Below, piece after piece: positions 1 to 60,622 of a stretch of DNA of 64,000 nucleotides. How positions within the stretch are numbered: position 1 is the first letter of the stretch; the number at the start of each line of letters is the position of its first letter. Origin of the DNA: Paraspadella gotoi (lineage: Eukaryota > Chaetognatha); assembly GCA_051294375.1 (NCBI GenBank), contig CM119263.1, positions 11,342,443 to 11,406,442 on the forward strand. Direction: 5' to 3'. Under the pieces are notes generated by a model. It had not been told where the DNA came from and made no database searches. It saw nothing but the letters and a program-made list of their open reading frames with translations. Position numbers and translations under genes: made by a program.

Positions 1-651
1 CGTATTCCTGTAATAAGTACATATAAAAGGAGCTCAAAAAAAAAAATGAATGCTTACTCGATTCTGGGGGAATTATTTGCCTCAGATGATGACAGCGATG
101 ACAGAGCGATGACGAAGACGACGACATCTCATATTGGCGAACAATGATTTTCCCTGTGGCCAAAGAAAATTTCTCATCTCCTTCCCTTTTCTCCTTCTTT
201 ATTTTTTTCCCCTTCTTTCTTTTTCTTTCTTCTCTTTCCGTCCTCTCTCAAGGTTTTTCATGATTTATGCTTTTCCCCCCAAATCTCATGATCTCACTAC
301 GACGACGACGAAGATGACGACGATCAGAGAAAAATGGATCCTCAGATAGGAAAAAAAAAAGAAAATAAAAAGCGAATTAGTATCGTTTTATTCGTGGGAT
401 TTAGACATGAAATTAAGTGAAAATTATTGAGGAACACGTTTTGGTAATGTTTAACTCTTTAAGAATGAAACGTAAAGAAAAAAAAGGAGAGAAAAAAGAG
501 AGAGAGAGAGAAAAGGGAGTGAGGATGAGAGATTGTTCTTTGGGGATTTATAGAAGTAAGTTAATGACACTAAAAAAGGGAAAGGTGAGGGGAACCTATT
601 CAGAGGAGCAAAGTGCTGTTCCTTGGAGAGAAAAAAACAGGAGAGAAAAAG

Positions 652-764
<113 letters not shown>

Positions 765-832
765 CTGACAGAAGGAAAGAGAGTTGTGGTCTCTGTGGGT
801 GAGAAAGTCGACTCTTGGCCGACTCTTGCCAA

Positions 833-870
833 ATCTGGCCAACGCTGGCCAACGCTGGCCAACACTGGCC
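833..870. repeat. short tandem repeat of a 10-bp unit (TGGCCAACGC)
   Basis: Three to four copies of TGGCCAACGC and variants lie just downstream of the GA tract. Each copy contains the palindrome TGGCCA. Confidence 0.7.
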
Positions 871-1437
871 TCTGAGGATCGAATGAGTCTCCGTTTTTGG
901 CCAAAAAGACTCGAAAGTTGAGGAAGAGGTAAATGATAAAAAAAGAAAAGTTATGAAAAAGTGAAGTCGACCTGAAAGGCGAAATAAAACTTAAGGTGGA
1001 AGGTGACATACAACGGAACGTTAAATACGACTTGTAACGGATATTACAAGGCGATTGTCTTCGGACCAATGTCAGTAAACAATGAGAACTAACTGGGACG
1101 TGGAATACGACGTTAAATTCTTCCGAAAAATATTTCGGCTCCGGTTGAAATTTTGCAAATGTCGAAATTAGAAAGTAAGAGCTCGTATGATACGCCGGCC
1201 ATGATTCCTATAACATCATCAACGACTGGGACCCACGGAGAACGGATGCTCACGTTTCAACGACACCATTCAGCTAATACTTCAGTAATAATTCAGTAAT
1301 AGAGAGAATTTTTTTGGCTAGCTTTTAAGTTGACAAAAGCAACTCACGATTGCGCCGGAAATTTGAGAAGGCTCGGCTCTCTCTATATAAAAAAAAAAAC
1401 AAACAAAAACCATGAAATTGTTTTCGCGCCGGTGTTA

Positions 1438-1491
<54 letters not shown>
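1438..1491. repeat. (TCG)n triplet repeat, 18 copies
   Basis: Eighteen perfect TCG triplets. They read as poly-Ser on plus and poly-Asp on minus, but no splice sites or conserved flanks make the surrounding frames convincing. Confidence 0.95.
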
Positions 1492-1703
1492 GTAGCCGTC
1501 GAGCGTAAGGTCGAGAGTGACGTCAAGGGTTTTTTCTGCTCAGTTGGCGTCGTCGTCGTTGCGGTGCATCCATTTCTCATTTGTTTATGTTTATTTTACA
1601 TCAGGAGCAACTTAGATAGAACGGTTGTACTCATTGGTTGTAGTAGATGTTGCTTCGTGCTTTATCTTGTAGTCTCGACGATTCCGTAATTTTTATTTTT
1701 TCG

Positions 1704-1737
<34 letters not shown>
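1704..1737. repeat. (GTC)n triplet repeat
   Basis: A second CGT-type triplet tract of about 11 units, 210 bp from the first. Confidence 0.9.
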
Positions 1738-1738
<1 letters not shown>

Positions 1739-2936
1739 GCGATCTTCGTCCACGTCGCGTTCCCGAAGCATGAAGTCAGTTGTGTGCTCTGCTGATGGAT
1801 ATTTTTAACGCCCCCCAAAAAAAAAGATTTCAATATGATTACAAGTCCATCTTTTAGGTTTTTAGTTATTATAGGCGTCACTTGGGTCGTGCGACAGGTT
1901 TTTTCATGCGACATGTGGACAGGCTCGCAAGGTTTTCTACATGTGTCACGTGACCTTGTGCGCGAGTCTGCTCGGAAAGGAAATTTTGATCACTTAGACC
2001 TGCATTATATCGACGTCGTTGCGATTTCTCCGTTTTGATTTTTGTTTTTGCAGGGGGGGGGGTCGTATAAGGCGGGTGAAAGTGCAAAAGCCGTCGGTGA
2101 AAGTTGTGAAAAATTTTTCTTTCGTGATATTTTAATTTTTTTTCAAAAAACCGACGATTAAAGGCGAGAATACTATTGTGAATAAAGCCATACAGCTGTG
2201 CCGGCTGAGTTGATGTCCATCGTTGATTGAGAGAATGAGAAATTTTCATTCAAGAGAATGAATCGTAAATGTTTAATAATTTTAGTATTTTTAGTAATTA
2301 TTAGTTAATTTTTAAGTAATTTTCAGTAGTTTTTAGCTAATTTTAGTAATTTTTATTAATTTTAGTAGTTTTAGTCGTAATTTTTATTAATTTTTAGTAA
2401 TTTAGTAATTTCAATAGTTTTTAGTAATTTTAGTAAATTTTAGTAATTTTTAAGTAAATTAGTAATTTTCGTTCGTGTCGGCCGGCCCGTTTCGATTTGT
2501 CTTCGTGCGTCTGAAAATTTTTTGCGTACGCCTTGCGGTGACGTGTCGGTAAATTCCGGCGTCTTCTTCCGAGTTGGAGAGAGAATCTCGATTCTTTATT
2601 TCCCTTCATTCGTCTTCACTGAATCCGCGATCGAGGGTCGTCGAAGGTCGTCCGTCCAACTCGAACCGGAAACGGACTCGATGCGTCGCCCGATGGAACT
2701 CGAGCAATTAGATGAATATTTAAATATTGATAGAAATGTTAACTTGACAAATTTGCCGATCAATTTGACGTCAATCTCGACGCCGTCTTCGCCGTAGACT
2801 TTACCGTCGACTTTACCGTAGTTTCGACGTCGTCTTCGTTTTTTGTCGAGGACGTTGGCGAATCTTCGAGCGTCTAATCTCGATAAGGACGTAATATGCG
2901 TTCAATTAATTCAAATGGACGTCTTGCCTTCGTTAT

Positions 2937-3038
2937 CTAGACATGCAAGGGACGAACGGCTTTCCTGTAGTAATCACTTATCCTCTTAACCTTTAATTTG
3001 TTCATAGCCTGAGCGAATTTCAATATCTCTCCGCCATT
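2937..3038 (-). CDS. possible terminal exon of the 2.9-4.5 kb model
   Basis: Open frame NGGEILKFAQAMNKLKVKRI and onward to TAG. The acceptor (GCGAGAGAG) is poor. An alternative is a short ORF starting at the in-frame ATG at 3056. A possible AATAAA on minus lies about 340 bp downstream (TTTATT on plus near 2596). Confidence 0.3.
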   Translation of the reverse strand, partial: NGGEILKFAQAMNKLKVKRISDYYRKAVRPLHV

Positions 3039-4535
3039 CTCTCTCGCCAACACCATTCTTCAAAAACAAACGTCCAATCCCGAATTCGAATTTCTGTCCC
3101 CCCCCCCACGAAACAACCTCGTTAATGCCACACAGAAAACTAAACTGTGGTAGTAGTTGCCACTTGCCACTTAAATTTGTTCGCGCTTACTTCTCCACTC
3201 GCCCCATTTCCATGGGAAGTATCTCTCTCTCTCTCTCTCTCCCTTCTCTCTCTTCTCTCTCTCTCTCTTCTCTCTCTCTCACTCTCTCTCTCTCTCTCTC
3301 ATCTCTCTCTGCTCTTCGTCCCACATGATCCTGCGGGCGGGAAGAGAAAAAAGAGCAGGTATTTGCTTCCCTTGGTTTTTATTGGCGGCAATAAAAGCAA
3401 TTTTTGTCGCGCGATTTTTTTTCTCTTGCTTTTTTTTTCGCTGTTTTATGGGATTTTTTTTTCCAGAGGCGCGGTTAGTGGATGACCTACGAGCGGACCG
3501 CGTACTCGATGGAACGAATCGAGAGTTTCTCGTGGTTTCGTGACATTGGGAAGACAGGATTGGGTGCGAGTTGGAGAGGTGGTGCAGACTGGGATGGTTG
3601 ACTGGTTGTGGGGCCTGGATAGTGAGAGCAGAAATGAATGGTAAGAGGGATTACAATTTAATTCACTTTTGTCTCCTCGATCTCGTTTAAAAAAAAACAA
3701 AAAAACGTGCAGTTTTTGATGCGATGAGGAGGCGGCGCTAATCCTCCCGCGCTTCAACATGCTTGACAGCTCACGGTTCACCGAGTTCACTCTTCGTCAC
3801 GCGTGAACACGCTCGCTAAACGGATCACCGGCCAAGAGCGACGTTCCCAGAGGGGCGTGCCGGCGACCGGGCTTTTGAGCTACCCTGACGCCTGATTCAC
3901 CCAGTAACCTAAACGCCCGGCATGCACCTCACCATCACGAGAAAATTGTTTTAACAATAACGATAAGGCTTTCTTTCTTTTCGAAGTCACCAGCACCCAA
4001 GAGTCTCACAAGTCAGTCTCTCACACCCTAACGCCCATTCCCTCCCGCGGTGAACTAGTTTGGTGACTCGTGAAGCAAAAAAATCTCGGCGAGGGAGCCG
4101 TCGCTGGCGTCGCTGGCGTCGCTGGCGTCACCTGGAAAGGGGAATCAGTCAACGTCATTCTTCTCGCCTCGTGGAACGCCCTGGGGTTTCCGCGCCCACA
4201 TTGTAGTTGTATATTCCGGGTAAAAGCAGATAAGCGGGTCGCGACGTTTCGCGTTTATTTTCGGCTTTCGGCTTAAAGCTATTGCCTGTTAGTTTTATTA
4301 CTGGCTTATTCGTGATTTACCGGAGTTACCGGCATTTTCGGCCAGAGCCCATTCGAGCGCGACATTCCCGGTTGATAAGGACGGAAGGCGGCGGATTAAG
4401 AATCCGGGGTCGGTTGCCATGGAGATTAGAGAGGGGAGGAGAAAATTTGAAAGACCATCTGCTCAGAACTGCGATGTCAACGATGATGATGGAAACGATA
4501 AACATCGCGACGAAGAGCATAATGACAATAATCAT
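2937..4535 (-). CDS. possible three-exon gene, signal-anchored or secreted protein
   Basis: The model is exon 1 at 4535-4330, exon 2 at 3614-3491 and exon 3 at 3038-2937. Exon 1 starts with ATG and a strongly hydrophobic stretch (MIIVIMLFVAMFIVSIII), then a basic, proline-rich, Cys-containing segment. It ends in a GTAACT donor in phase 2. Exon 2 follows a good pyrimidine-rich acceptor (CTCACTATCCAG), enters in phase 2, and carries two N-glycosylation sequons (NQS, NVT) and two cysteines. It leaves in phase 0 through GTAGGT. Exon 3 would enter in phase 0 and ends ...SDYYRKAVRPLHV stop. The hydrophobic stretch is encoded by an ATC/GTC triplet-rich tract, so part of the frame could be fortuitous. 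No family is recognised. Phase agreement and sequons are the main support. Exon 3 has the weakest acceptor and could instead begin at the ATG at 3056. Confidence 0.4.
3222..3311. repeat. (TC)n microsatellite
   Basis: Imperfect TC tract with TTCT interruptions, inside the second intron of the minus-strand model. Confidence 0.95.
3491..3614 (-). CDS. exon 2 of the 2.9-4.5 kb model
   Basis: 124 bp between TATCCAG and GTAGGT. It reads PHNQSTIPVCTTSPTRTQSC and onward, phase 2 in and phase 0 out, with two N-glycosylation sequons. Confidence 0.42.
4330..4535 (-). CDS. exon 1 of the 2.9-4.5 kb model (ATG, hydrophobic N-terminus)
   Basis: 206 bp from ATG to a GTAACT donor, phase 2 out. The hydrophobic run covers about residues 1-22, followed by ...SRWSFKFSPPLSNL and a Cys/Arg-rich end. 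The frame stays open upstream of the ATG for about 25 codons, so an internal-exon reading is possible. Confidence 0.4.
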
Positions 4536-5247
4536 GTCGTAGACGACGATGAGAAATATCCGATACTTTGTTGAGAGACTTAAACGGAACGATTAATTAA
4601 GGGAGCATATAAACTGGTACGATAAAAACCCAAGACGAGAATCGTGGCGACGGGCAAAGCAGAACTTGTTTCGCCGGGTCCGTGTCATTTTCAATTTCGG
4701 AAAATTCTCCGGTTCCATTGTTTCGCCTGAAACTTAACTAAACCGAAATTACCAGCGACGCCGAAATAATTTAGTTCACCTTAATGAAAAATAAAGCGGT
4801 GGAGGGGCATGCTCTGATAATGATATTAATCGACTTCGGCACTGACAACAACAACGACGACGGTCGTTGACTCTTTGAGGTGATCGACCGCTTAAAGTCA
4901 CCGCGGAGTCACTTCCCTTTCGTGAGGTGACTCCTTGAACGAGGAGGGCAGGTGGGGTAAGAAGGGAAGTTGGGTAGGGAAAGAAAGGTTAGGTTAATGA
5001 TTGGATTGATGAGGAAGCGGTTAACGGCGACGAGATGTCGGTGGGCGTGGCGAATTCGATATTGATAAGAATATTGTAATTATTGTAAAGTTTCGATTTT
5101 AAAATCTGTAAGTATTCGGTCCGATGGTTCTCGGTACCTACGAAATGGGGAGAACCAAGGTTGCACAGAAATTGAATATCCAGGAAAGAGGGAAAAGGGA
5201 AAGAAGAGAGAGATGTACGGTTGAGAAGAATGGCTGATGGTGACAGT

Positions 5248-5251
<4 letters not shown>

Positions 5252-5318
<67 letters not shown>
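5252..5318. repeat. (GA)n microsatellite
   Basis: About 66 bp of GA with one AAG interruption. Confidence 0.95.
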
Positions 5319-5321
<3 letters not shown>

Positions 5322-5715
5322 CGAGCAAGTGAGTTGAAGAGATTTTTTGCGAAGAAGGAGAAATGAAAGGGGCGACAGAGAATTGGAATGAGATGAGAAT
5401 AAAATAGGGGCGAATATAAGGAGCCGATTCGAAATGAAAGGCAAAAATGACATCAACATCATAACTTTTATTTTAAATCTAGTTTTGTTTTTTAGTATAA
5501 GCACTAGTTCATTGCTCTAACTGTGGGATTTTGTTTTGGCTATTTGTTCTCGTTTTTATTCCTGTTTCGAATCTTTTTTACTTTGCGCTGATGAAGACTC
5601 TTTGTAAACAAAAAATCTTTGTTTGTAAACAATAAAACTTTGTTTACTCTAAATTTCAAACGCAACGAAAAGAAAGCCAAAACACAACGATTTTACTCCA
5701 AATCTAGTGCAGCTA

Positions 5716-5915
5716 CTAACCCGACCTAAGTCTAAGAGTAGGCTGTGAGTGAATTCGTGAAAGGTCAAAAGCCATTGGGTTGGCCCTGGTGGCCTTGGTG
5801 GCTATGGTGCGCTGCGGTGAAGAAGGAAGGGTGGAGGCGGGGTCAAATGGATTAAGGACGTGGATGGAGACCTCGAGGTCGTTGGAGAACGAAACGCCGA
5901 CCAGAATATATGTGG
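5716..5915 (-). CDS. possible terminal exon of an unidentified minus-strand gene
   Basis: A pyrimidine-rich run (TTTTCTTTTCTTTCCTTTCT) precedes AG at 5916-5917. The 200-bp exon enters in phase 1 and reads TYILVGVSFSNDLEVSIHVL, then NPFDPASTLPSSPQRTIATK, to two consecutive TAG stops. On minus an AATAAA lies about 165 bp past the stop (TTTATT on plus near 5553). Composition looks like real protein, but no family is recognised and no upstream exon was found. The plus strand is also open here, starting with a hydrophobic AIGLALVALVAMV run that has no ATG at its head. Confidence 0.3.
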
Positions 5916-6145
5916 CTCCGCGAGAAAGGAAAGAAAAGAAAACATTATTAACGTCAATAGTAGATTTGAGAGTCAGCCACGCCCACGAATCGCCGAGGCC
6001 GTCGTTCTGGCAACGGTTCGCCTTCGCCACCCATTTTTTTTTTCAACAACCGCCGTTCAAGTCCCGAGTCCAGCTTCTTCTCCTCTTTTGACGACTTTTA
6101 TTTTCATTCAGTCTTCATAAAAACGCCGCTGACATTTTCAACAAC

Positions 6146-6258
<113 letters not shown>

Positions 6259-6677
6259 CCCTCTTCGACTTTGACGCTTTGATATTTATAATGAGAGAAA
6301 GCGGTACGTCTCCACTCTCCCCAAAATTTCCATAATTAGCTTAATTCTAGGATTTCTTTGGCTCAAAACTGTATAAACTTTTTATAAATATTCCATATTT
6401 CATCGAAACTCGAAGATACGAAGGAACCCCTTGGAACAACCCTTACTTTTCTTATAAATTATTTATGATTAAGAGAGAAAAAAAAAGCAATTCCTGCAAC
6501 TTTGAACCAAGCAATTCTGTACTCTAATTCTTTGAAGCAAGCCTTTAATTCAGTTTAATTCAGCTGTTTAGATAACGACGAAAGTCAAACCTTTGATAAA
6601 ATAGATGCAATCTATCGGATGAAATCTTAGACGCGATTCTTTTTACTAAATTCTTTTTTTTCATTTATGCCTTTCAG

Positions 6678-56105
<49,428 letters not shown>

Positions 56106-56915
56106 CTAAACTTTCAGGAAATTTTGATGGCGGCGCCGAAGCGAATGAGAAGAGACGGCGGCGCCGAGATCCGTTGGCATCCGGGGATCCGCCTCCGGCA
56201 GAAACGCAAACCCGGATGTCGTTGAAGAGGGAGTTGTTCCGCGGCGACGGGCGACAGAGGCGAGAACGGCAACAAAACAACGTCGACGCCATTTCTAGTT
56301 TTAGTCAAATTCAATCTTTGTTTCTCTTTAATTTTGTTTCGTTTCGTTTTGTGGAGATCGGTCGAAAAAAGAAAATGGCTGAGGTTTTGAAACTAAAACC
56401 GTGAAAAAATAACAACAATAACAAATTCGTCCAACATCCGGCTATTTTACATTCTCATTGCGCATTTACCATTTTTCAGATTCTCTGACGTCTTTTCTTC
56501 CTTTTTTCTTCCTTTATTCTTTTTTTTTATTCTTTTTCTAAATTAATTATTCTCGTCGCGATGTTTTTCCGAATCCTCTGCTTTCTCTTCACAACTCGTT
56601 TAATTTTCATGAGAAAACCATTTTTGCTTTAGGTTTTCGTTTTCACCAGAGTCCCCGTGAAAAACCTTGTGACTTTTTCCTTAAGTCGGATTTCCCTTCT
56701 TTGTTTTGTTGCTTTTGTTTTTCTTATTTTTTATTATATAAAGGTTTAAAGTCCCGTAAAACGGTTTGTAGTAAAAAAACAGTATGCAAAAATCCTTAGC
56801 GTTTTTAAAATTGGTTTATTACGATGACAGAAACGAGAAACGAATAATGAAAGTTCCGATAAATTCAACCCAGATGTCGAGGATTCTCAAATTATAAGTT
56901 TCGTAGTCCCGACAG

Positions 56916-57050
56916 AGGACGTTCGATCCCGACGAACTGATTCGCGATGCGTGGGAGGACGAAGACGAGAGACAGCGAAATGTCGGATTTGAAAATAATC
57001 CCTATCGCGTTTCACAGAAAAAAGATGGAGAGGACTGGAAGTTTCCATTT
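56916..57050 (+). CDS. penultimate exon of the 56.9-58.0 kb model
   Basis: 45 codons. Acidic, with the Tyr-containing segment GFENNPYRV. Confidence 0.38.
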
Positions 57051-57876
57051 GTATTCATGAGTCGAATTATTCACCCCCGCCACCCCAAAAAAAATATCTC
57101 AATCTTTTTTTTTTTTATTCGTACGAATCGAAACCTGAAGAGAGGGAAGGAGGGAAAAAGTATTTCAGTGAAAGAGTGGTGAAAGAGTGGTGAAAGAGTG
57201 GTGAAAGAGTGGTCGGTGAAAACCGTTTACGCAGCTCCGGCCAACGTGTTTTGACCTGAGGGAGAAAATGGAGAGGAAGAGAAAAAAAAATGTTTATTTC
57301 TGTTTTTTTATTTATTTACCGATAAAACCGGGAAAGGAAGAAAAATACGTCGTTTTATTTTTATTGAGGCGGTAAAGGAGGTGGGAGAGAGAGAGAGAGA
57401 GAAAAGGGAGAGAGAGAGAAAAGGGAGATAGTTCGATGGAGGAAATGAAGAAAGAAAAGAGCAGAGAAATAAAGAAGGTTACAGCTGACTTTGGCGTCGT
57501 TGTTTTGTTTTTTTTTGGGGGTTTTTTTTCTTTGTTTTGTTTCATTATTAGAAAACAAAATCGTTTGTTCCCTCATCGTTTTGAAAATTAAACAAAAACA
57601 GGCACGGTCTTGAACGACGGTCCTCATTTTAATCTTGTTCTAGATCGAGATGCGGGCGTAAGACGCTTCGTATTTGTGTCGGTATTGACAGAAAATTAAT
57701 TACAACCGTCAAGACTGCTTTTTTGCCGTTTATATCGAATAGTTATCTTTTTAAATTCAATTGTTTATTGGGCGTGTCACGTTGGCGTCGACTTTCTCGT
57801 TGGCGTTACAGAGAAATCGATTCGTTGGCTGCTATAAAAAGCGCAACGGTTCTTTTTTCCCCTCGAATCGCTCACA

Positions 57877-57912
<36 letters not shown>

Positions 57913-58036
57913 AAAGGCAATCTCGCGGTTCATTCGAGATACGAGGAATCTTCAACAAAAATTTGCTGATTTAAAACAGCGAATGAAAAACACGAATTCG
58001 AAAGATAAGGGGAATCCCGCCGATGAGAATAACTAA
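56916..58036 (+). CDS. possible last two exons of an unidentified plus-strand gene
   Basis: Exon 56916-57050 (acceptor GTAGTCCCGACAG, donor GTATTC, phase 0/0) reads TFDPDELIRDAWEDEDERQR, then NVGFENNPYRVSQKKDGEDW. Exon 57917-58036, after a run of about 30 T and GCAAAG, reads AISRFIRDTRNLQQKFADLK, then QRMKNTNSKDKGNPADENN and TAA. An AATAAA follows at 58127-58132. Composition is strongly protein-like: charged, helix-forming, no TM segment. The GTATTC donor is weak, so the join is tentative. It overlaps the presumed 5' side of the minus-strand two-TM gene. Confidence 0.38.
57917..58036 (+). CDS. terminal exon of the 56.9-58.0 kb model
   Basis: 40 codons including TAA. Amphipathic and coiled-coil-like at its start. 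The poly(T) tract just upstream serves as its pyrimidine tract. Confidence 0.4.
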   Translation, partial: AISRFIRDTRNLQQKFADLKQRMKNTNSKDKGNPADENN

Positions 58037-58126
58037 AGAAAAATTGTAAACATAAAAATCATTTTCCCACTTATCGTGTAAATTGTCTGTTTGATGATCG
58101 AAAAGAAGATTGGGAAAATGAATCAT

Positions 58127-58132
58127 AATAAA
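58127..58132 (+). terminator. poly(A) signal AATAAA
   Basis: 91 bp past the TAA of the 57917-58036 exon. Confidence 0.45.
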
Positions 58133-58202
58133 ACTAATATAGGTGATCAGTTGTTAAAACCGGCGTGTAAAAACTGGTTTGACGAGTTCGAAGGAGAGGG
58201 GA

Positions 58203-58265
<63 letters not shown>

Positions 58266-58849
58266 TTCGGGTGACAAGTTCACTCCCGTAAAGTTAATTT
58301 TCGCCATTTGATATAGGGCACCGAGATATGTTTGTAACCGAGCCGATGTTTCTATGCTCAGTACTAAGCGAACGAAAGTAATGTCTTTTTTAAATTTTTT
58401 TTTAAAAAGATTCCACAATTAATTCATTAACTAAACAAAAAAACCTTGGGACTAACGTTAAGAGAATTATGCAGCTTGAAGCTACAACGGAGTAAAACAC
58501 GTCAAGAAAAAAAAAAGTTCTCAGGTAGAAAGAGAAATTTGCGACGGTGCGTTGCTCGTGGTAGAGAAAAACTCCTTGTGAAGGTCAACTCAATGATGGA
58601 CTAAGAATAGATCGTCGCGGTCGTCGTCGTCTTCGTCGTCGTCTTCCTTCTTGCTTGTACCTGCTTTTCTTCTCCTTCCTTTCCTTCTTTCTCTTTCTTC
58701 TCACAATGTTTGAAAGAACAAAGCATCGACGATGGTTATTGCAAAATGAAGCCGCGCCTTCGTCCGCGCGCGAAGACGCGACGGAGCGTCATCAACTCAT
58801 TTTTCATTCACCTTACTTTTTTTTTTTTTTTTGACCCGTCACGCGCGCG

Positions 58850-59020
58850 ATGTTTTTCAACCCATCAATCACCGGAACGGCGTTAAAATTCGTTCCAGTT
58901 GTGACGCGCCTCGTTCAAAATTCCAAAAAAATTGCGATGGAGAGAAAGATTATCGAAACGATGTCAGTTGAGCACGAGCCTGATATTTACGGGGACGACG
59001 AGCGCATTCTTTTAATTTGA
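58850..59020 (+). CDS. short hypothetical ORF, weak
   Basis: 56 codons from ATG: MFFNPSITGTALKFVPVVTR, then MERKIIETMSVEHEPDIYGD, to TGA. A consensus-like GTAAGT donor follows at 59040. It may be a small gene, a first exon with a uORF, or chance. CpG-dense surroundings (58740-58860) would suit a promoter. Confidence 0.25.
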   Translation: MFFNPSITGTALKFVPVVTRLVQNSKKIAMERKIIETMSVEHEPDIYGDDERILLI

Positions 59021-59113
59021 AATTCTTCTCAATGGATTTTGTAAGTCGTGGGGGACGTTTCTACGGTCATTCCTCTCTCTTACCGACGGCTAAACTCACG
59101 TGGACACATCGAC

Positions 59114-59124
59114 AAACATGGCGG
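59114..59124 (+). promoter_or_regulatory. YY1-like motif AAACATGGCGG
   Basis: AAACATGGCGGC matches the AANATGGCGGC consensus described for YY1-type zinc-finger factors, upstream of the 59.3-kb exon. Confidence 0.3.
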
Positions 59125-59321
59125 CTGTAAAAAACCGACCAACAACCAGGCATAACACTAATCGAATCCTCTTAATACAATTTTTTACTTAATGATCGTT
59201 ATTAACGAGATAAATTAAAATCCCCCCCTTCTCTTCTTCCCTCGAGCTTTCACGTTTTCTCATTTCCCGAGGAGATACAGTCTTTTCCCCTTCTCACCTT
59301 TTGGCGCTTAACATTATTCAG

Positions 59322-59641
59322 GCGTTCACCTTTCGCCCGACGTCGTTATTCAGGCGTCCGTCAATCCGGTCGCGATTAATTCTGAATCTCCACCGCGGGA
59401 GAAACGCGCCTCTAGTGACACGGACGACAAAGTCGACGACGTCGACAATGATGTCGATACTGAGAAAGACATCGACGAAGAGCTCGACAAAGACAAAGAC
59501 ATTGACGAAGAGCTCGACAAAGACAAAGACATTGACGAAGATCTCGACAAAGACAAAGACATTGACGAAGATCTCGACGCTGGGGTTGTCGTCTCACCGA
59601 TCACAAATTACTCTTTTGAGAAGCAAAGTTTAGTATTGTGA
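59322..59641 (+). CDS. terminal exon with acidic DKDKDIDEEL tandem repeats
   Basis: Acceptor GCGCTTAACATTATTCAG, phase 1 in, 106 codons including TGA. Reads VHLSPDVVIQASVNPVAINS, a dibasic R-E-K-R (furin-type) site, an Asp-rich stretch, four copies of a 10-residue unit (DKDKDIDEEL / DKDKDIDEDL), and VVVSPITNYSFEKQSLVL. The unit is 30 bp, and the copies differ mostly at codon third positions (GAG/GAT, ATC/ATT), which favours this frame over the overlapping Lys/Thr frame. AATAAA follows 30 bp after the stop. Upstream exons are not proven. The 53.9-kb gene is a phase-compatible candidate. Confidence 0.5.
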
Positions 59642-59671
59642 TTACCTACTACGTTTTTAAGTTTTAATTAT

Positions 59672-59677
59672 AATAAA
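59672..59677 (+). terminator. poly(A) signal AATAAA
   Basis: About 30 bp past the TGA of the acidic-repeat exon. Confidence 0.55.
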
Positions 59678-59777
59678 AATTTTGTCAATTGATTCGTAAA
59701 TTCGTGAATTTTGTTTGCGAGAAAAAAGCTGAGCGAATGAGAGGTTCAGGAAAAGGAGGGAATATGCAATCGACAAA

Positions 59778-59890
<113 letters not shown>

Positions 59891-60435
59891 CTATTCCAAA
59901 CACCGACACCAAAAACAGAATAGCGATGAGTCGCCAGGATGTCAATTTCATCGGGAAAACCGGATCCGCTTCTACCAAAACACATTTTTTTTTATGTCCA
60001 GACAAAAAAAAGTCTGCTACTCGCGTTGCTGTTCGACGCAAAATCGAATAACTCGAATTCTGTCACGCGTTTCCCGACGTTTGACAGAAGCCTCTCGATA
60101 AAGAGAGCGAAGAGGGAGAAGAGAGATAGAGAAAGAGAGAGAGAGAGAGAGAGGGGGGGCGGATGGAATTCGTCGCAAGTTCACAATTTAAGTCACGCTT
60201 CGAAGTAGAGCTAAATGCCAATAACAAGAACTCGATTTGATAACTCGGCCTTGTTAAAGTTAGAATTGGTAGCTTCTTTTTCCCGCGAACCGAATGCCCT
60301 TTCGGGCCTTTTTTCATATCATTCATCGCGATTATCGGAAGCCGTGTGATAACAAAAAGAGTTTTCACAGAACACTGAGACGGTAGATAGATAAAAAGAC
60401 CACTTAAACAGATACTGATAATAGATAATTATATG

Positions 60436-60437
<2 letters not shown>

Positions 60438-60493
<56 letters not shown>
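60438..60493. repeat. (TC)n microsatellite
   Basis: 56 bp of TC, 130 bp upstream of the CUB/LDLa start codon, so possibly in its promoter. Confidence 0.96.
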
Positions 60494-60496
<3 letters not shown>

Positions 60497-60622
60497 CATT
60501 GAAGTTCGATCAAAAGGCGTAACATGAGATTTCAAAGTCTAACGAGTTTCAGCCCGACTTACGTCTCGACGAATTAATGGAAAAAGGTTTTCGATTTAAT
60601 TGAAATTCGGATTTTGCGAAGG

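Noticed and set aside
1835-2038. hydrophobic N-terminus MITSPSFRFLVIIGVTWVV as the missing LRR signal exon
   Set aside because: The donor (GTTTTT) is poor and nothing links it to 6678 beyond a phase that fits by chance one time in three.
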